Below are positions 36,014 through 44,333 of a stretch of 64,000 nt of DNA, piece by piece. The stretch is from Phycisphaerales bacterium (lineage in GTDB: Bacteria > Planctomycetota > Phycisphaerae > Phycisphaerales > UBA1924). Position numbers and translations under genes: made by a program. The stretch is from NCBI GenBank assembly GCA_030149165.1, contig JASBRY010000009.1, positions 620,001 to 684,000 on the forward strand, in the 5' to 3' direction. The notes under the pieces were generated by a model. The model saw only the letters and a program-made list of their open reading frames with translations. It was not told where the DNA came from and searched no databases. How positions within the stretch are numbered: position 1 is the stretch's first letter; each line of letters starts with the position of its first letter.

Positions 36014-37774
36014 TTTGAGCCAATCGTGGAGTGTGTCGTGGTCCCACGCATTGACGCACAGATCAGGGGTGAGCAAGCCGCGTTGTCCCGTGAGGACGCC
36101 GAAAATCAAGTTGTCGTAGTCCTCGGCTCGGTGGACATCACAGTCAATCGCGATCTTGCATCCCGCTTCGACCGCGGCGCGGACATGCGTGTCGCGCAGG
36201 TCCAGACGCAACCAGTGTGCGTTGATCTCCAGCGCGACATCGTGCTCGACCGCAGCGGCGATGAGTTCGTCCATGTCGGGAGACAACCCCTCGCGGCGCT
36301 GGATCAGCCGGCCTGTTGGGTGTCCGATGATGTGGACGCTCGGATGCTGGATCGCTTTGAGCAGGCGCTTCGTCGCTTGCGCGGGTTTGGCGCGGAGACC
36401 AACATGCGGCGACGCGACGACGATGTCCAGCTCATTGAGCAAGTCGTCATCGTAATCGAGCGATCCATCGACGAGGATGTCGACCTCCGATCCCGCGATG
36501 ACCGTCAATCCATCGAAGGATTCGTTGAACTTGCGGACGGCTTTGATCTGTTTCTTGAGTCGATCGGGTTTGAGGCCGTTGGCAACAGCGGAGGACTGAG
36601 AGTGATCCGTAATGGCGAGTGTGTGGAATCCTCGTGATTTGGCGATCGTCGCGGATTCTTTGAGTGAGAGTTTGCCGTCCGAATCGGTGGTATGCGTGTG
36701 GAGATCGGCTTTGATGTCGGAGAGCTCAATGAGGTGGGGGAGTTCTTCGGAGCGGAGCTCACCTCTGTCATGACGGAGAGTAGGGGGAACATACGCGACT
36801 CCGAGCGCGAGGTAGATCGCTTCTTCGGTATGGCACGCGATGGGATCGCCGCGATCGTCATTGTTGCGGAAGAGCCCGTATTCGTTGAGGGTCATGCCTT
36901 GTTTCTGTGCGAGCTTGCGCATCGCGACATTGTGGTCTTTGGATCCAGTGAAGTACGCGAGCGCGGCTCCCCATGACTCTTCTGGGACGATCCGCAGATC
37001 GACCTGAACCTCGGCTGGGGTAGAGAGGTCCTTGAATCGCTCGTTCGCTGTGGAGAGTTTGTAGCGGACGGATGATTTGGTATCACCATTGGCAAGGATG
37101 CGCGTCACGGCGGGCATTGTGGTGAACGCTTCGCGAGCATCATCCGGTTTTTTGGTGACGATGAGGATGTCGATATCCCCGATCGTTTCTTCGCCGCGTC
37201 GGAGTGATCCGGCGTACTCGGCTCTTTGGGTTCCCTTGACCTCGAGCATCTGTTCGACGATGGATTGCGCCACAGGGAGCGCGAGTCCGAGATGCAAACG
37301 ACCTCCGGACGATTCCATGAACTCGATCGCGGCGACGATGTTCTCGATGGTCTTGGCGCCCATGCGTGGGAGTTCGGCGATGGTGCCTTTGGCGATCTCG
37401 TTCTTGAGATCATCAATGGACTCGACATTGAGGTCATCCCACATGAGCTTGACGGTTTTGGGCCCCAGACCTGGGATCGAGAGCACTTCCATGAGTCCTT
37501 GCGGGACCTGCTCAGCGAGTTCGGTGTGTTCGGAGATGGATCCGCTTTGCGCGAGCTCGATGAGTTTGGCCGCGGTTCCCTTCCCGATGCCTTCGATCGC
37601 GGTGAGTGCTTTGGTGTCCTCGGCTTTGGCGAGCGGTTCGAGATCGGTCGCTTGCGCCTTGATCTCTCGCGATGCTTTGTTCGCGGCGTTGACGCGGAAG
37701 CGGTCGGACCCAGTCAGTTCGAGCATCTGAGCGATCTGGGCGAAGAGTGTGGATGCGATCTGGTTGAAGGACAT
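35999..37774 (-). CDS. polX: Family X DNA polymerase with PHP domain (PolX)
   Basis: 591 residues, the usual length for bacterial PolX. The N-terminal helix-hairpin-helix region (to ~150) contains [16 protein letters not shown] and [12 protein letters not shown]. The nucleotidyltransferase core has [19 protein letters not shown] near 190, with catalytic aspartates in DIDIL and a third in QVDLRIVP near 257. The C-terminal PHP domain (from ~355) has [39 protein letters not shown] and DCDVHRAED, the metal-binding set for 3'-5' exonuclease activity. It takes part in gap filling during base excision repair. It may be co-transcribed with the small genes upstream at 37805-38468. Confidence 0.95.
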   Translation of the reverse strand: MSFNQIASTLFAQIAQMLELTGSDRFRVNAANKASREIKAQATDLEPLAKAEDTKALTAIEGIGKGTAAKLIELAQSGSISEHTELAEQVPQGLMEVLSIPGLGPKTVKLMWDDLNVESIDDLKNEIAKGTIAELPRMGAKTIENIVAAIEFMESSGGRLHLGLALPVAQSIVEQMLEVKGTQRAEYAGSLRRGEETIGDIDILIVTKKPDDAREAFTTMPAVTRILANGDTKSSVRYKLSTANERFKDLSTPAEVQVDLRIVPEESWGAALAYFTGSKDHNVAMRKLAQKQGMTLNEYGLFRNNDDRGDPIACHTEEAIYLALGVAYVPPTLRHDRGELRSEELPHLIELSDIKADLHTHTTDSDGKLSLKESATIAKSRGFHTLAITDHSQSSAVANGLKPDRLKKQIKAVRKFNESFDGLTVIAGSEVDILVDGSLDYDDDLLNELDIVVASPHVGLRAKPAQATKRLLKAIQHPSVHIIGHPTGRLIQRREGLSPDMDELIAAAVEHDVALEINAHWLRLDLRDTHVRAAVEAGCKIAIDCDVHRAEDYDNLIFGVLTGQRGLLTPDLCVNAWDHDTLHDWLKSKRS

Positions 37775-37804
37775 GCACGATGGTAGTGCATCATTTGGAG
37801 GTGG

Positions 37805-37999
37805 TCAGTCGCTGAAGTCCGCAACAATCTGCGCTTCTACGGCTTGGACGATGGATTCACGCTCGGATTCTGGGACGAGCATCAACGCAGCGACCCAACG
37901 ACGGATCAACGGCATGGACTCAGGTTTGCAGAGTTCAAGCATCAGGGTCATGTGGTCGTTGGGCGATAGCTCGCGCGATTCGTCTCGCGGTGTGGTCAT
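37805..37999 (-). CDS. Small acidic protein of unknown function
   Basis: 64 residues from the ATG at 37999, preceded by GAGGGAAG six bases upstream; a longer form from 38035 (76 residues) is possible. The protein is helical and acidic (MTLMLELCKPESMPLIRRWV, LVPESERESIVQAVEAQIV). No domain was recognised. It overlaps the 3' end of the HTH gene at 37935-38468 by 65 bases in a different frame and ends 30 bases before polX, so it could lie in one transcription unit with both. Confidence 0.5.
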   Translation of the reverse strand: MTTPRDESRELSPNDHMTLMLELCKPESMPLIRRWVAALMLVPESERESIVQAVEAQIVADFSD

Positions 38000-38468
38000 C
38001 GCTTCCCTCTTCTGATCCGGATCCTGCTGCGTCATCGCTGCTCCCTTGCTTATCTTCAGGGATTGTATCCGGATTGGGCTTGTGCTCGACGAGTGAGTTG
38101 GAGGATGCGTTGAGCTTGGTTTCCATCATCTGAACGAAGCGATCGAGACGATCCACGCGTTCGATGAGCTGAGTGAGGGTGTTCGCGATCGCTCCCATGA
38201 GTTCGTTGGGATCCGCGTGCTTGAGCGCATGGGTCTTGATGTCGCGGACTTTCATCGGTCCTTGACCTGACAGGAGCCATTCACCCGAGATGCCCAGGTT
38301 CCGGCACAGATTGGTCATGAACGCCGCGCTGGGAGCCTGTCCCTGCATGTAACGCCGGACAGTCTCAGGATGCGTGTCTGTGATCGTCCCGAGCTGCCGA
38401 TATGAGGTTTCTCCTACGGCTTGGTTGAGACGATCGTGGAATGCGGATGTGGTGTGTGCAGTGCTCAT
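37935..38468 (-). CDS. HTH-domain regulator, phage-repressor-like (copy 1)
   Basis: 177 residues from the ATG at 38468. Residues ~5-50 form an XRE/CI-like helix-turn-helix (SYRQLGTITDTHPETVRRYM), followed by GISGEWLLSGQGPM, a motif seen in phage CI-type repressors. A coiled-coil helix (MGAIANTLTQLIERVDRLDR) and a disordered acidic tail follow; there is no peptidase domain. The second paralog lies 193 bases upstream. No phage genes surround the pair, so they look like chromosomal regulators. Low confidence remains on the exact C-terminus because a small gene overlaps it. Confidence 0.8.
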   Translation of the reverse strand: MSTAHTTSAFHDRLNQAVGETSYRQLGTITDTHPETVRRYMQGQAPSAAFMTNLCRNLGISGEWLLSGQGPMKVRDIKTHALKHADPNELMGAIANTLTQLIERVDRLDRFVQMMETKLNASSNSLVEHKPNPDTIPEDKQGSSDDAAGSGSEEGSDDHTARRIARAIAQRPHDPDA

Positions 38469-38605
38469 AATGACAGCATACACAAATGTTTGGTTCTGGG
38501 AAGGGGTATGAATCGGATCTGTGCGGGTTGATGCTCGATATTGGGGCAGAAACCACGATTGTGCGTCAGTTCATCGATTCCATCTATCAGGAATTCGCGA
38601 TGAGC

Positions 38606-38623
38606 TGGCACAAATCTGTGTCA
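38606..38623. promoter_or_regulatory. Candidate operator between the paired HTH genes
   Basis: TGGCACA, four bases, TGTGTCA form an inverted repeat with one mismatch out of seven pairs. It lies 138 bases upstream of the 37935-38468 gene. A related ACACAAAT string occurs at about 38478-38485, nearer that gene's start. Binding by one of the paired HTH proteins is a guess. Confidence 0.3.
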
Positions 38624-38661
38624 AAATATTTTTCTGGATAGTCTGAGTCGATCGCGGAAGT

Positions 38662-38988
38662 TTAGTGCGGTGATGTGGTTTCCGAAACATTCAAGAAGTG
38701 TTGGGTGACGGCATTCATAAGAGTCTGCGGCTCTGCATTCTCGATGACATGCTTCGTGATGTCTTGCGAGAGCATCGGACCTCGGCCGCTAAGAAGCCAA
38801 TCCCCTGAGATACCAAACTGAGTAGAAGCGTTTGCGAGGAAACTGCTACTCGGCGCGTAGCCGTTCATGTATCGGCGCACTGTCTCGGGATGGGTGTCAG
38901 TCAACTCACCGAGTTGTTTGTAGGTCATATCTCCAAACGCGATGCGAAGACGATGTGCGATCGTTTGTTCATTGTTCATTGGGTTCAT
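38662..38988 (-). CDS. HTH-domain regulator, phage-repressor-like (copy 2)
   Basis: 108 residues. The N-terminal HTH (MTYKQLGELTDTHPETVRRY) and the GISGDWLLSGRGPM motif are close to the gene at 37935-38468, but the C-terminal coiled coil and acidic tail are missing, so it is a short paralog. ATG codons at 38988 and 38979 are both possible. The two genes are in the same orientation, separated by a promoter-sized gap with a candidate operator. A role as partner or competitor of the longer protein is possible but not shown. Confidence 0.8.
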   Translation of the reverse strand: MNPMNNEQTIAHRLRIAFGDMTYKQLGELTDTHPETVRRYMNGYAPSSSFLANASTQFGISGDWLLSGRGPMLSQDITKHVIENAEPQTLMNAVTQHFLNVSETTSPH

Positions 38989-39157
38989 GATTCAACAACT
39001 CTGTGTGTGTACTCGCGTTCTAAGAATGGAAGCTGATTAATCTACATATACAGGATTAAAAGGTCTGCGCGAGATGAGGTGTTCATCATCGGCAAGATAT
39101 TGGGGGGGTCAACCCAAAAAAAGAATTTACTGATGGAGTTGTTTCGAGAACTTTGGT

Positions 39158-41338
39158 TTATCCAACATCTCCGACACCCAACCACTGTCCGTGCGCTTTG
39201 AGTAGTCGGCGCCGGATGAGTGTTTCCCCTTGGTTTTCAAGCATCGGTGAATGCTCGATCCAGTTCGCAGCGTCGCGTCGCGCCATGTTGAGCAGGTCAT
39301 GATCTTCGAGAGGATTGGCAACTTTGAACGGTGGCATTCCTGATTGTCGGGTTCCGAACACATCGCCCGGACCTCTGATCTCTAGGTCACGCTGCGCGAG
39401 AATGAATCCGGAAGTGGATTCGACCATCGCTTCGAGTCGTCGTTTGCCGTCTTCGGTTTTGGGGTCTGCAACGAGCACGCAGACTGAGGGTTGATCTCCG
39501 CGCCCCACGCGTCCTCGGAGCTGATGAAGCTGCGCGAGTCCGAATCGATCCGCGTCTTCGATGACAATGACGCACGCGTTGGGGACATCCACACCAACCT
39601 CGATGACTGTGGTCGCGATCAAGCAGTCGATGTCATGGTTTCGGAATCGATGCATGATGCGTTCTCGCGTGTCGCGTTTGAGTTTGCCATGCATCGCGGC
39701 GAGCTTGACATCGTGGAGCTCTCCTGATTCGAGCTCTTTCTGAAGTTCTCTGAGGTTTCGGGTCGGTGATTTGCCGCCATATGTGGTGCCGTCAGAGTGG
39801 AGGGTCGCGGTGGTCTTTCCTCCCGGCTCGATCGCGGGAACAACGATGTACGCTTGCTGACCCTGTTTGATTTTTTCATTGAGCCAGTGATAGACCGTGG
39901 AGCGTTTGTCCGGAGTGACGAGCTTGGTCGTGATTGGTTTGCGTCCCTTGGGGAGGTGCGTGATTGTGGAGATGTCGAGATCGCCGAAGATGGTGAGTCC
40001 GATGGTGCGGGGGATCGGGGTTGCGGTCATGACGATGACATGGGGTGTTTCATTGGATGATTCAGCGCCGCCTTTCACTCCGCCCTTGACCCTGAGCTTG
40101 GCGCGTTGCTCGACACCGAAGCGGTGCTGCTCGTCGATGATCGCAACAGCGAGTGAGTGGAACGCGACGGCATCCGATACCAGCGAATGCGTTCCCACGA
40201 CGAGGTCAATCTCTCCCGACTCGATCAGCGCGAGTGTTTCCGATCGTTGATCCGCGGGCATCGATCCCGTGAGCAACGCGATGCGTGTGCTCGAATCTCT
40301 GAGCATGTCGGAGATGGAGAGATAGTGTTGTTCTGCGAGCAGTTCAGTCGGTGCCATGAGTGCGGCTTGATGTCCATGCGCGATCGCGCGGAGCATCGCC
40401 GTGACCGCGACGACCGTCTTTCCCGATCCTACATCGCCTTGGATGAGCCGATTGGTCGGCGTGGTGAACGAGAGGTCGCGTGCGATCTCGTCGGAGACTT
40501 GTTTCTGATCCGCCGTGAGCGTGAACGGGATCCGCGCCGCGATGCGATCATCGATTTCCTGCGATGTTGGCAGCGCCGGAGATTGGAGCGTGGAACGGAG
40601 GTGGGCGCGTTTCATGTGCACGCCGAGCTGGAGGAGCAGGAGCTCGTCGTATGCGAGTCGGCGTTTGGCGCTGCTGACCTCATCCTCGTCGATCGGCGCG
40701 TGGAGCATCCGGTATGCTTCCGCGAGCGTGGGGAGCGCCCGCTCATTGCGGTAGTCTTCGTTGAGGTGATCCTCAAGGAGTTGGGACGCTTCCTCGATGA
40801 GCGGCTTGATGATCTCATGGATCTCCAGCGAGGTCAGACCATCGGTCGCTGGATACACAGGGCGGTACTCGTCGTCTTGATCGGTCGCGAGGTGCTGCTC
40901 GAGTTCTTCTTGCTTGATGATGGTGAACTTGGGGTTCGCCATCTGCAGTCCAGGGCCGTAGGTCTTTGGAGTGCCTTGCACATTGAGGTACATCCCAGGT
41001 TCTAGCTTCTTGGCGAGAAAGGCTTGATTGAAGAAGACAAGATCCAATCTCCCGTGTTGGAGTGCGTTGGGCGCTGAGTCGTCAATCAGTACAACTTGAA
41101 GCCGAGCTTTGCGTCCGTATCCCGCGACCTTGATGGCGCTGATTTGTCCGATGGCGCTTCCGATCACTCCAGGCACCAGATCATCGAGCGTCGCGCGTGC
41201 GCGGATCCATTCGTGACGATGCGGAAGATGCGTCAGCAGCGTTGCGAGATTGGTCACTCCCAGCGACATCAGTTTGTCCGCGGCATGCTTGCTCACACGC
41301 GGCAAATCCTGAACCGGGGTGTTCAGTGAGAGAGCCAA
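39158..41338 (-). CDS. recG: ATP-dependent DNA helicase RecG
   Basis: 726 residues. The start is a TTG at 41338 preceded by AGGA; the next ATG inside would remove the first 23 residues. The N-terminal wedge domain carries an OB fold near 60-150. Helicase motifs follow: GDVGSGKTVVAVTAMLR (Walker A) near 300, IDEQHRFGVEQRA (DEQH box) near 398, VMTATPIPRTIG near 437, TTVIEVGVDVPNACVIVIED near 585 and QLHQLRGRVGRGDQPSVCVL near 613 with the motif VI arginines. RecG remodels stalled forks and Holliday junctions. It lies four bases downstream of the DUF971 gene. Confidence 0.96.
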   Translation of the reverse strand: MALSLNTPVQDLPRVSKHAADKLMSLGVTNLATLLTHLPHRHEWIRARATLDDLVPGVIGSAIGQISAIKVAGYGRKARLQVVLIDDSAPNALQHGRLDLVFFNQAFLAKKLEPGMYLNVQGTPKTYGPGLQMANPKFTIIKQEELEQHLATDQDDEYRPVYPATDGLTSLEIHEIIKPLIEEASQLLEDHLNEDYRNERALPTLAEAYRMLHAPIDEDEVSSAKRRLAYDELLLLQLGVHMKRAHLRSTLQSPALPTSQEIDDRIAARIPFTLTADQKQVSDEIARDLSFTTPTNRLIQGDVGSGKTVVAVTAMLRAIAHGHQAALMAPTELLAEQHYLSISDMLRDSSTRIALLTGSMPADQRSETLALIESGEIDLVVGTHSLVSDAVAFHSLAVAIIDEQHRFGVEQRAKLRVKGGVKGGAESSNETPHVIVMTATPIPRTIGLTIFGDLDISTITHLPKGRKPITTKLVTPDKRSTVYHWLNEKIKQGQQAYIVVPAIEPGGKTTATLHSDGTTYGGKSPTRNLRELQKELESGELHDVKLAAMHGKLKRDTRERIMHRFRNHDIDCLIATTVIEVGVDVPNACVIVIEDADRFGLAQLHQLRGRVGRGDQPSVCVLVADPKTEDGKRRLEAMVESTSGFILAQRDLEIRGPGDVFGTRQSGMPPFKVANPLEDHDLLNMARRDAANWIEHSPMLENQGETLIRRRLLKAHGQWLGVGDVG

Positions 41339-41342
41339 TGCG

Positions 41343-41729
41343 TCAGAGTCCTAGTGGGTTGTTGTGCGCCGGCGCGTTGTCGGATTTGGTCTTGCCATCT
41401 GGATTGGTCGCCGGATCGATCTCGCGGAGGTAGGACCACGAGTAGAGACCAGTCGAGTGTCCATCGGAGAAGGTGATTTTGAGCGCGTAGTTGCCGACCA
41501 TTTCAGCATCCGTTGCGACGATGTTTGCGGATCCCGACATCCCATCGGGGAGGATGGTGAGGGGATTGGAGTTCATTTGTTTGCGGAGTTCACGCATCTC
41601 GGCGCTTGGGGACATCTTGCGGAGGTACGCGATCGGATAGAAAGACTCGACCCCATCGGACCAACGAACGCTGAGGCCGTGGTCTTTTTTGAGATCGAGA
41701 TGCTCTGGAGTGATTCCGTTGGTGCCCAT
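41343..41729 (-). CDS. DUF971 (GBBH-like N-terminal) domain protein
   Basis: 128 residues. DUF971 features are LDLKKDHGLSVRWSDGVESF near residue 11 (LxV.WsDG), YPIAYLRKMSP, and a second half NYALKITFSDGHSTGLYSWSYLREID near 82 (read in two parts). A longer linker than usual separates the halves (residues ~42-80). The domain is found in gamma-butyrobetaine hydroxylases and in FeS-related proteins; a stand-alone form is common in bacteria but not characterised. The gene starts 38 bases from the divergent pyrF and precedes recG. Confidence 0.88.
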   Translation of the reverse strand: MGTNGITPEHLDLKKDHGLSVRWSDGVESFYPIAYLRKMSPSAEMRELRKQMNSNPLTILPDGMSGSANIVATDAEMVGNYALKITFSDGHSTGLYSWSYLREIDPATNPDGKTKSDNAPAHNNPLGL

Positions 41730-41767
41730 GGTGATAGTGTATGGTCACGCAAAGCGGAGGGCACACG

Positions 41768-42595
41768 ATGGGCGCGATGGAACAGCTGAGAAGTGCGATG
41801 GATCAAGCAGGATCTTGCGCCTGTGTCGGGATTGACCCAGTTCTTGAACGGCTTCCAGATGAGATCGAAGGCGATCCGATCCAGCGGATGCGTGCGTTCT
41901 GCCTTGGTGTGCTGGATTCGGTTGTGGGGAAAGTGGGGGTGGTCAAGCCGCAGTCCGCGTGCTTCGAACGATTCGGAAGCGCGGGCTATGGAGTGCTCGA
42001 GCAAGTGGTGGGGCACGCGAAGGATCTCGGATTCGTGGTGATACTCGATGCGAAGCGAGGTGATATCGGATCATCCGCAGCTCATTATGCGGGAGGAGCG
42101 CGTGCGATGGGCGCGGATGTGATCACTTGCTCACCGTATATGGGGCGCTCGTCTATTGAGCCATTCCTCGAAGAAGGACTCGGCGTGTTTGCGTTATGCA
42201 GGACTTCCAATCCCGACGCGGACGAGTTGCAAACGCTCACAATGAATGACGGTGCGACGCTCGCGCAGCACACAGCGAAGATGATCACCGCATTGGGTGA
42301 TCAGGTTGGCGCTGTTGTTGGCGCGACGAATAACGCGGCTGAGACGCAATCGCTCAGAAATGAAATGACACACGCGATGTTCCTCGTCCCTGGAGTCGGA
42401 GCGCAGGGCGGGACAGTCGCGGATGTCAAAGCGATGTGTATCGATGGAGCGTCAACCCACGGCGGATTGGGTGTGGTGATCAACGCGTCTCGATCGGTGC
42501 TCTATCCTCTGAGTGAATCTGGTGAGTCATGGATGGACGCGGTCGGTCGTGCAGCAGGCGTGTTCGCGTGCGAGTGTGCTTCACTGTTGAGTTGA
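41768..42595 (+). CDS. pyrF: Orotidine-5'-phosphate decarboxylase (type 2)
   Basis: 275 residues from the ATG at 41768, chosen because GGAGG lies seven bases upstream; an ATG at 41741 is also in frame. CVGIDPVLERLP near residue 19, KPQSACFERFGSAGYGVLE near 62, VVILDAKRGDIGSSAAHYA near 93 (the catalytic DAKRGDIG) and LVPGVGAQGGTVADV near 206 match the type 2 enzymes of mycobacteria, Myxococcus and planctomycetes. It makes UMP in pyrimidine synthesis. It ends near the terminator at 42615-42649. No other pyr gene is in the window. Confidence 0.93.
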   Translation: MGAMEQLRSAMDQAGSCACVGIDPVLERLPDEIEGDPIQRMRAFCLGVLDSVVGKVGVVKPQSACFERFGSAGYGVLEQVVGHAKDLGFVVILDAKRGDIGSSAAHYAGGARAMGADVITCSPYMGRSSIEPFLEEGLGVFALCRTSNPDADELQTLTMNDGATLAQHTAKMITALGDQVGAVVGATNNAAETQSLRNEMTHAMFLVPGVGAQGGTVADVKAMCIDGASTHGGLGVVINASRSVLYPLSESGESWMDAVGRAAGVFACECASLLS

Positions 42596-42614
42596 CATGG
42601 AGTTCAAAAAAAGA

Positions 42615-42649
42615 AGAGAGGCCGACGGTTCGCACCGCACGGCCTCTCT
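42615..42649. terminator. Bidirectional terminator between pyrF and a PTP-CTERM gene
   Basis: A 10-bp perfect stem, AGAGAGGCCG with CGGCCTCTCT, encloses a 15-base loop that contains a further CGGT/ACCG pairing. On the minus strand it is followed by TTCTTTTTTT, so it is strong for the gene at 42697-43368. On the plus strand only a short T-rich stretch follows, ending pyrF less efficiently. Confidence 0.85.
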
Positions 42650-42696
42650 CTTGCGTTTAGCACACTCCACGGGAGCAGAGTGTGTGGTTAAATGTC

Positions 42697-43368
42697 TTAG
42701 CGACGGCGACGGCCGGAGACGAGACCACCGAGTCCGAGGAGCGCGAGGCTACCTGGGGTTGGAACATTGACGAGGATGCCGTCAAGCTGTGTGGTGCGTG
42801 CGTTGAAGTTGCCGTTGTTGGAGTCGAACCACTCAGGCATCTGGAGAAGCATGGAGAGACCACCAGTGAGTGCGTCGGTTGGGACCGCGAAGGTCTGGCC
42901 AGCGTTTCCTTCGAACACGGAGTTACCGGATTCGGTTGCGTTGTAGGAAGCCGCGAGGATCTGGCCATCGAAGAAGCCGAATCCAAACTGGTTGGTCCAG
43001 GTTCCGACATAGCTACCCGAGAGGGTGTCGCCGTTGATGTCGGTGATCATGAATGTGCCGGATGCATCCGCGGTGTTCGCAGTGATGTTTGACAGATCCA
43101 TGGTGAACTGGGAGTCAGCGCTGGTCGAGCCGTCTGCAAATCCCGAGTTGAACAGTGCGGTGGATGGGAATCCGTCACCAAGGTAGTTGGTGATGTCACC
43201 CGAAGTGTTGAGGGTATTGGTCGCCGAAGCACCCACATTGAGTTGGCTTGCACCCTGATTCCAGTTGGCGGCCATATCGGTGTATCCGAAGGTTGCCGCG
43301 AGGTCAGCGTGTGCAGCACCTGCGAGTGTGGAGAGTGCTGCAGCAGCGATGATGGTTGAGTTCTTCAT
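42697..43368 (-). CDS. PTP-CTERM surface protein
   Basis: 223 residues from the ATG at 43368, with AAGAGGA upstream; an open frame to 43476 lacks support. The signal peptide ends near AGAAHAD (residue 22). The mature part is rich in Gly, Asn, Ser and Thr with no recognised fold. The C-terminus is VPTPGSLALLGLGGLVSGRRRR: a PxP motif, a hydrophobic helix and an arginine cluster. This matches the PEP-CTERM sorting tail, in which exosortase removes the tail, with PTP in place of PEP. A Fur-box-like site (43533-43551) lies 165 bases upstream. Confidence 0.85.
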   Translation of the reverse strand: MKNSTIIAAAALSTLAGAAHADLAATFGYTDMAANWNQGASQLNVGASATNTLNTSGDITNYLGDGFPSTALFNSGFADGSTSADSQFTMDLSNITANTADASGTFMITDINGDTLSGSYVGTWTNQFGFGFFDGQILAASYNATESGNSVFEGNAGQTFAVPTDALTGGLSMLLQMPEWFDSNNGNFNARTTQLDGILVNVPTPGSLALLGLGGLVSGRRRR

Positions 43369-43685
43369 TTCGTTCCTCTTGTATTCGTATGGCTTTGGTT
43401 TCGAACAAAAATCCCCAAGCCCTGACGAACGCAGGGCACGCGAGAGTAAACAAATACACCAGCACAGCGAAAACACCAGCTTTCTGGGCGGATTTCCAGT
43501 GAAATTGGGCTATTGGACGCTCATGATCGTCCGATAATGATTGTCATTCTGATACAGAATCGAGGGCTTCCCAGCCGCAGCTCATCTATTGATCCAGAAA
43601 GACCGGCGGTATAGGTCGCACATCCGTCACAATTCGCGCGAAAAATTTCGCGTGATATTCTCAGAGTTGACTTTGCGAAGACGAC
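43369..43685. other. Intergenic region between PTP-CTERM gene and nuoI
   Basis: 317 bases without a gene. It contains the Fur-box-like site at 43533-43551 and, at about 43636-43651, a short inverted repeat CGCGAAA-AA-TTTCGCG just downstream of nuoI that could be a weak terminator without a T tract. Nothing else is seen. The region should hold the promoter of the PTP-CTERM gene. Confidence 0.5.
43533..43551. promoter_or_regulatory. Fur-box-like site
   Basis: GATAATGATTGTCATTCTG matches the 19-bp Fur consensus GATAATGATAATCATTATC at 15 positions, including the first nine, and contains the inner repeat AATGA-TTG-TCATT. It lies 165 bases upstream of the PTP-CTERM gene (minus strand). One such match could arise by chance in a window of this size. 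Confidence 0.35.
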
Positions 43686-44231
43686 TCAGAGCGGTTTCTG
43701 ATCGATTGTGAGGTCGTAGATGGACAGGAGCTTGGTCTTGTCGTAGATCATTTCCTGCCGACTCTTCCCGACCACATCGTAGAGAGGGGTCAGTTCGATC
43801 GCGTCTACGGGGCACGCTTCCTCGCACATCCCGCAGAAAATACAACGGAGTTCGTCAATTTCGAACTTCGCGGGGTACTTTTCACGATCATCCCACGGAG
43901 ATTCCGCGGCTTCGATATGGATGCAGTTCGCGGGACAAATGGTGGGGCACATCATGCACGCAACGCATTTGACGCGTCCAGCGGCGTCTTTATTGAGACG
44001 ATGCACGCCTCGGAAGTTGCTCGGCTCGATCCCGCCTTTCTCGACTGGGAGATCTTCACGGCGTTCCTCGGGATACTGCATCGTGTAGCTGGTGCGTCCC
44101 TGTCCGAATGAGGTAAAGAAGTGACGCAGCGTGGTCCCAAAGCCTCCAAAGATAGCAGGGAGATAGACGGCCTCCATCGAGGTCATCGGCTTGGGGGTGA
44201 TGTCTTTGATCTGATCGTCAGGGATGCTCAT
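43686..44231 (-). CDS. nuoI: NADH-quinone oxidoreductase subunit I
   Basis: 181 residues. Two [4Fe-4S] motifs of the NuoI type occur: CVACMMCPTICPANCIHIEA near residue 88 and CIFCGMCEEACPVDAIELTP near 131. The N-terminal LPAIFGGFGTTLRHFFTS helix and the segment FRGVHRLNKDAAGRVKC are also typical. NuoI carries clusters N6a and N6b in the peripheral arm of complex I. It stands alone here; no other nuo gene is visible, so the remaining subunits must be elsewhere. The gene is divergent from 44334-45182. Confidence 0.93.
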   Translation of the reverse strand: MSIPDDQIKDITPKPMTSMEAVYLPAIFGGFGTTLRHFFTSFGQGRTSYTMQYPEERREDLPVEKGGIEPSNFRGVHRLNKDAAGRVKCVACMMCPTICPANCIHIEAAESPWDDREKYPAKFEIDELRCIFCGMCEEACPVDAIELTPLYDVVGKSRQEMIYDKTKLLSIYDLTIDQKPL

Positions 44232-44333
44232 ATCGGTGTGAGTATAGCGGCTCTCCTAGGTGGTTGGGGGGTGAGCATCGTCCAGAATATGGGTTTGGAT
44301 GCGAGTATCTTGAGCCGGCTATGATTCTGAGTT

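Noticed and set aside
37935-38988. A prophage
   Set aside because: The HTH pair resembles phage repressors, but no integrase, structural or lysis genes are nearby.
39101-39127. G-run followed by CCC and A-run near the recG end
   Set aside because: The possible stem is only three pairs (GGG-TCAA-CCC), too weak to call a terminator.
43636-43651. A terminator after nuoI
   Set aside because: The CGCGAAA/TTTCGCG repeat lacks a following T tract and has almost no loop, so it is mentioned only in the intergenic note.
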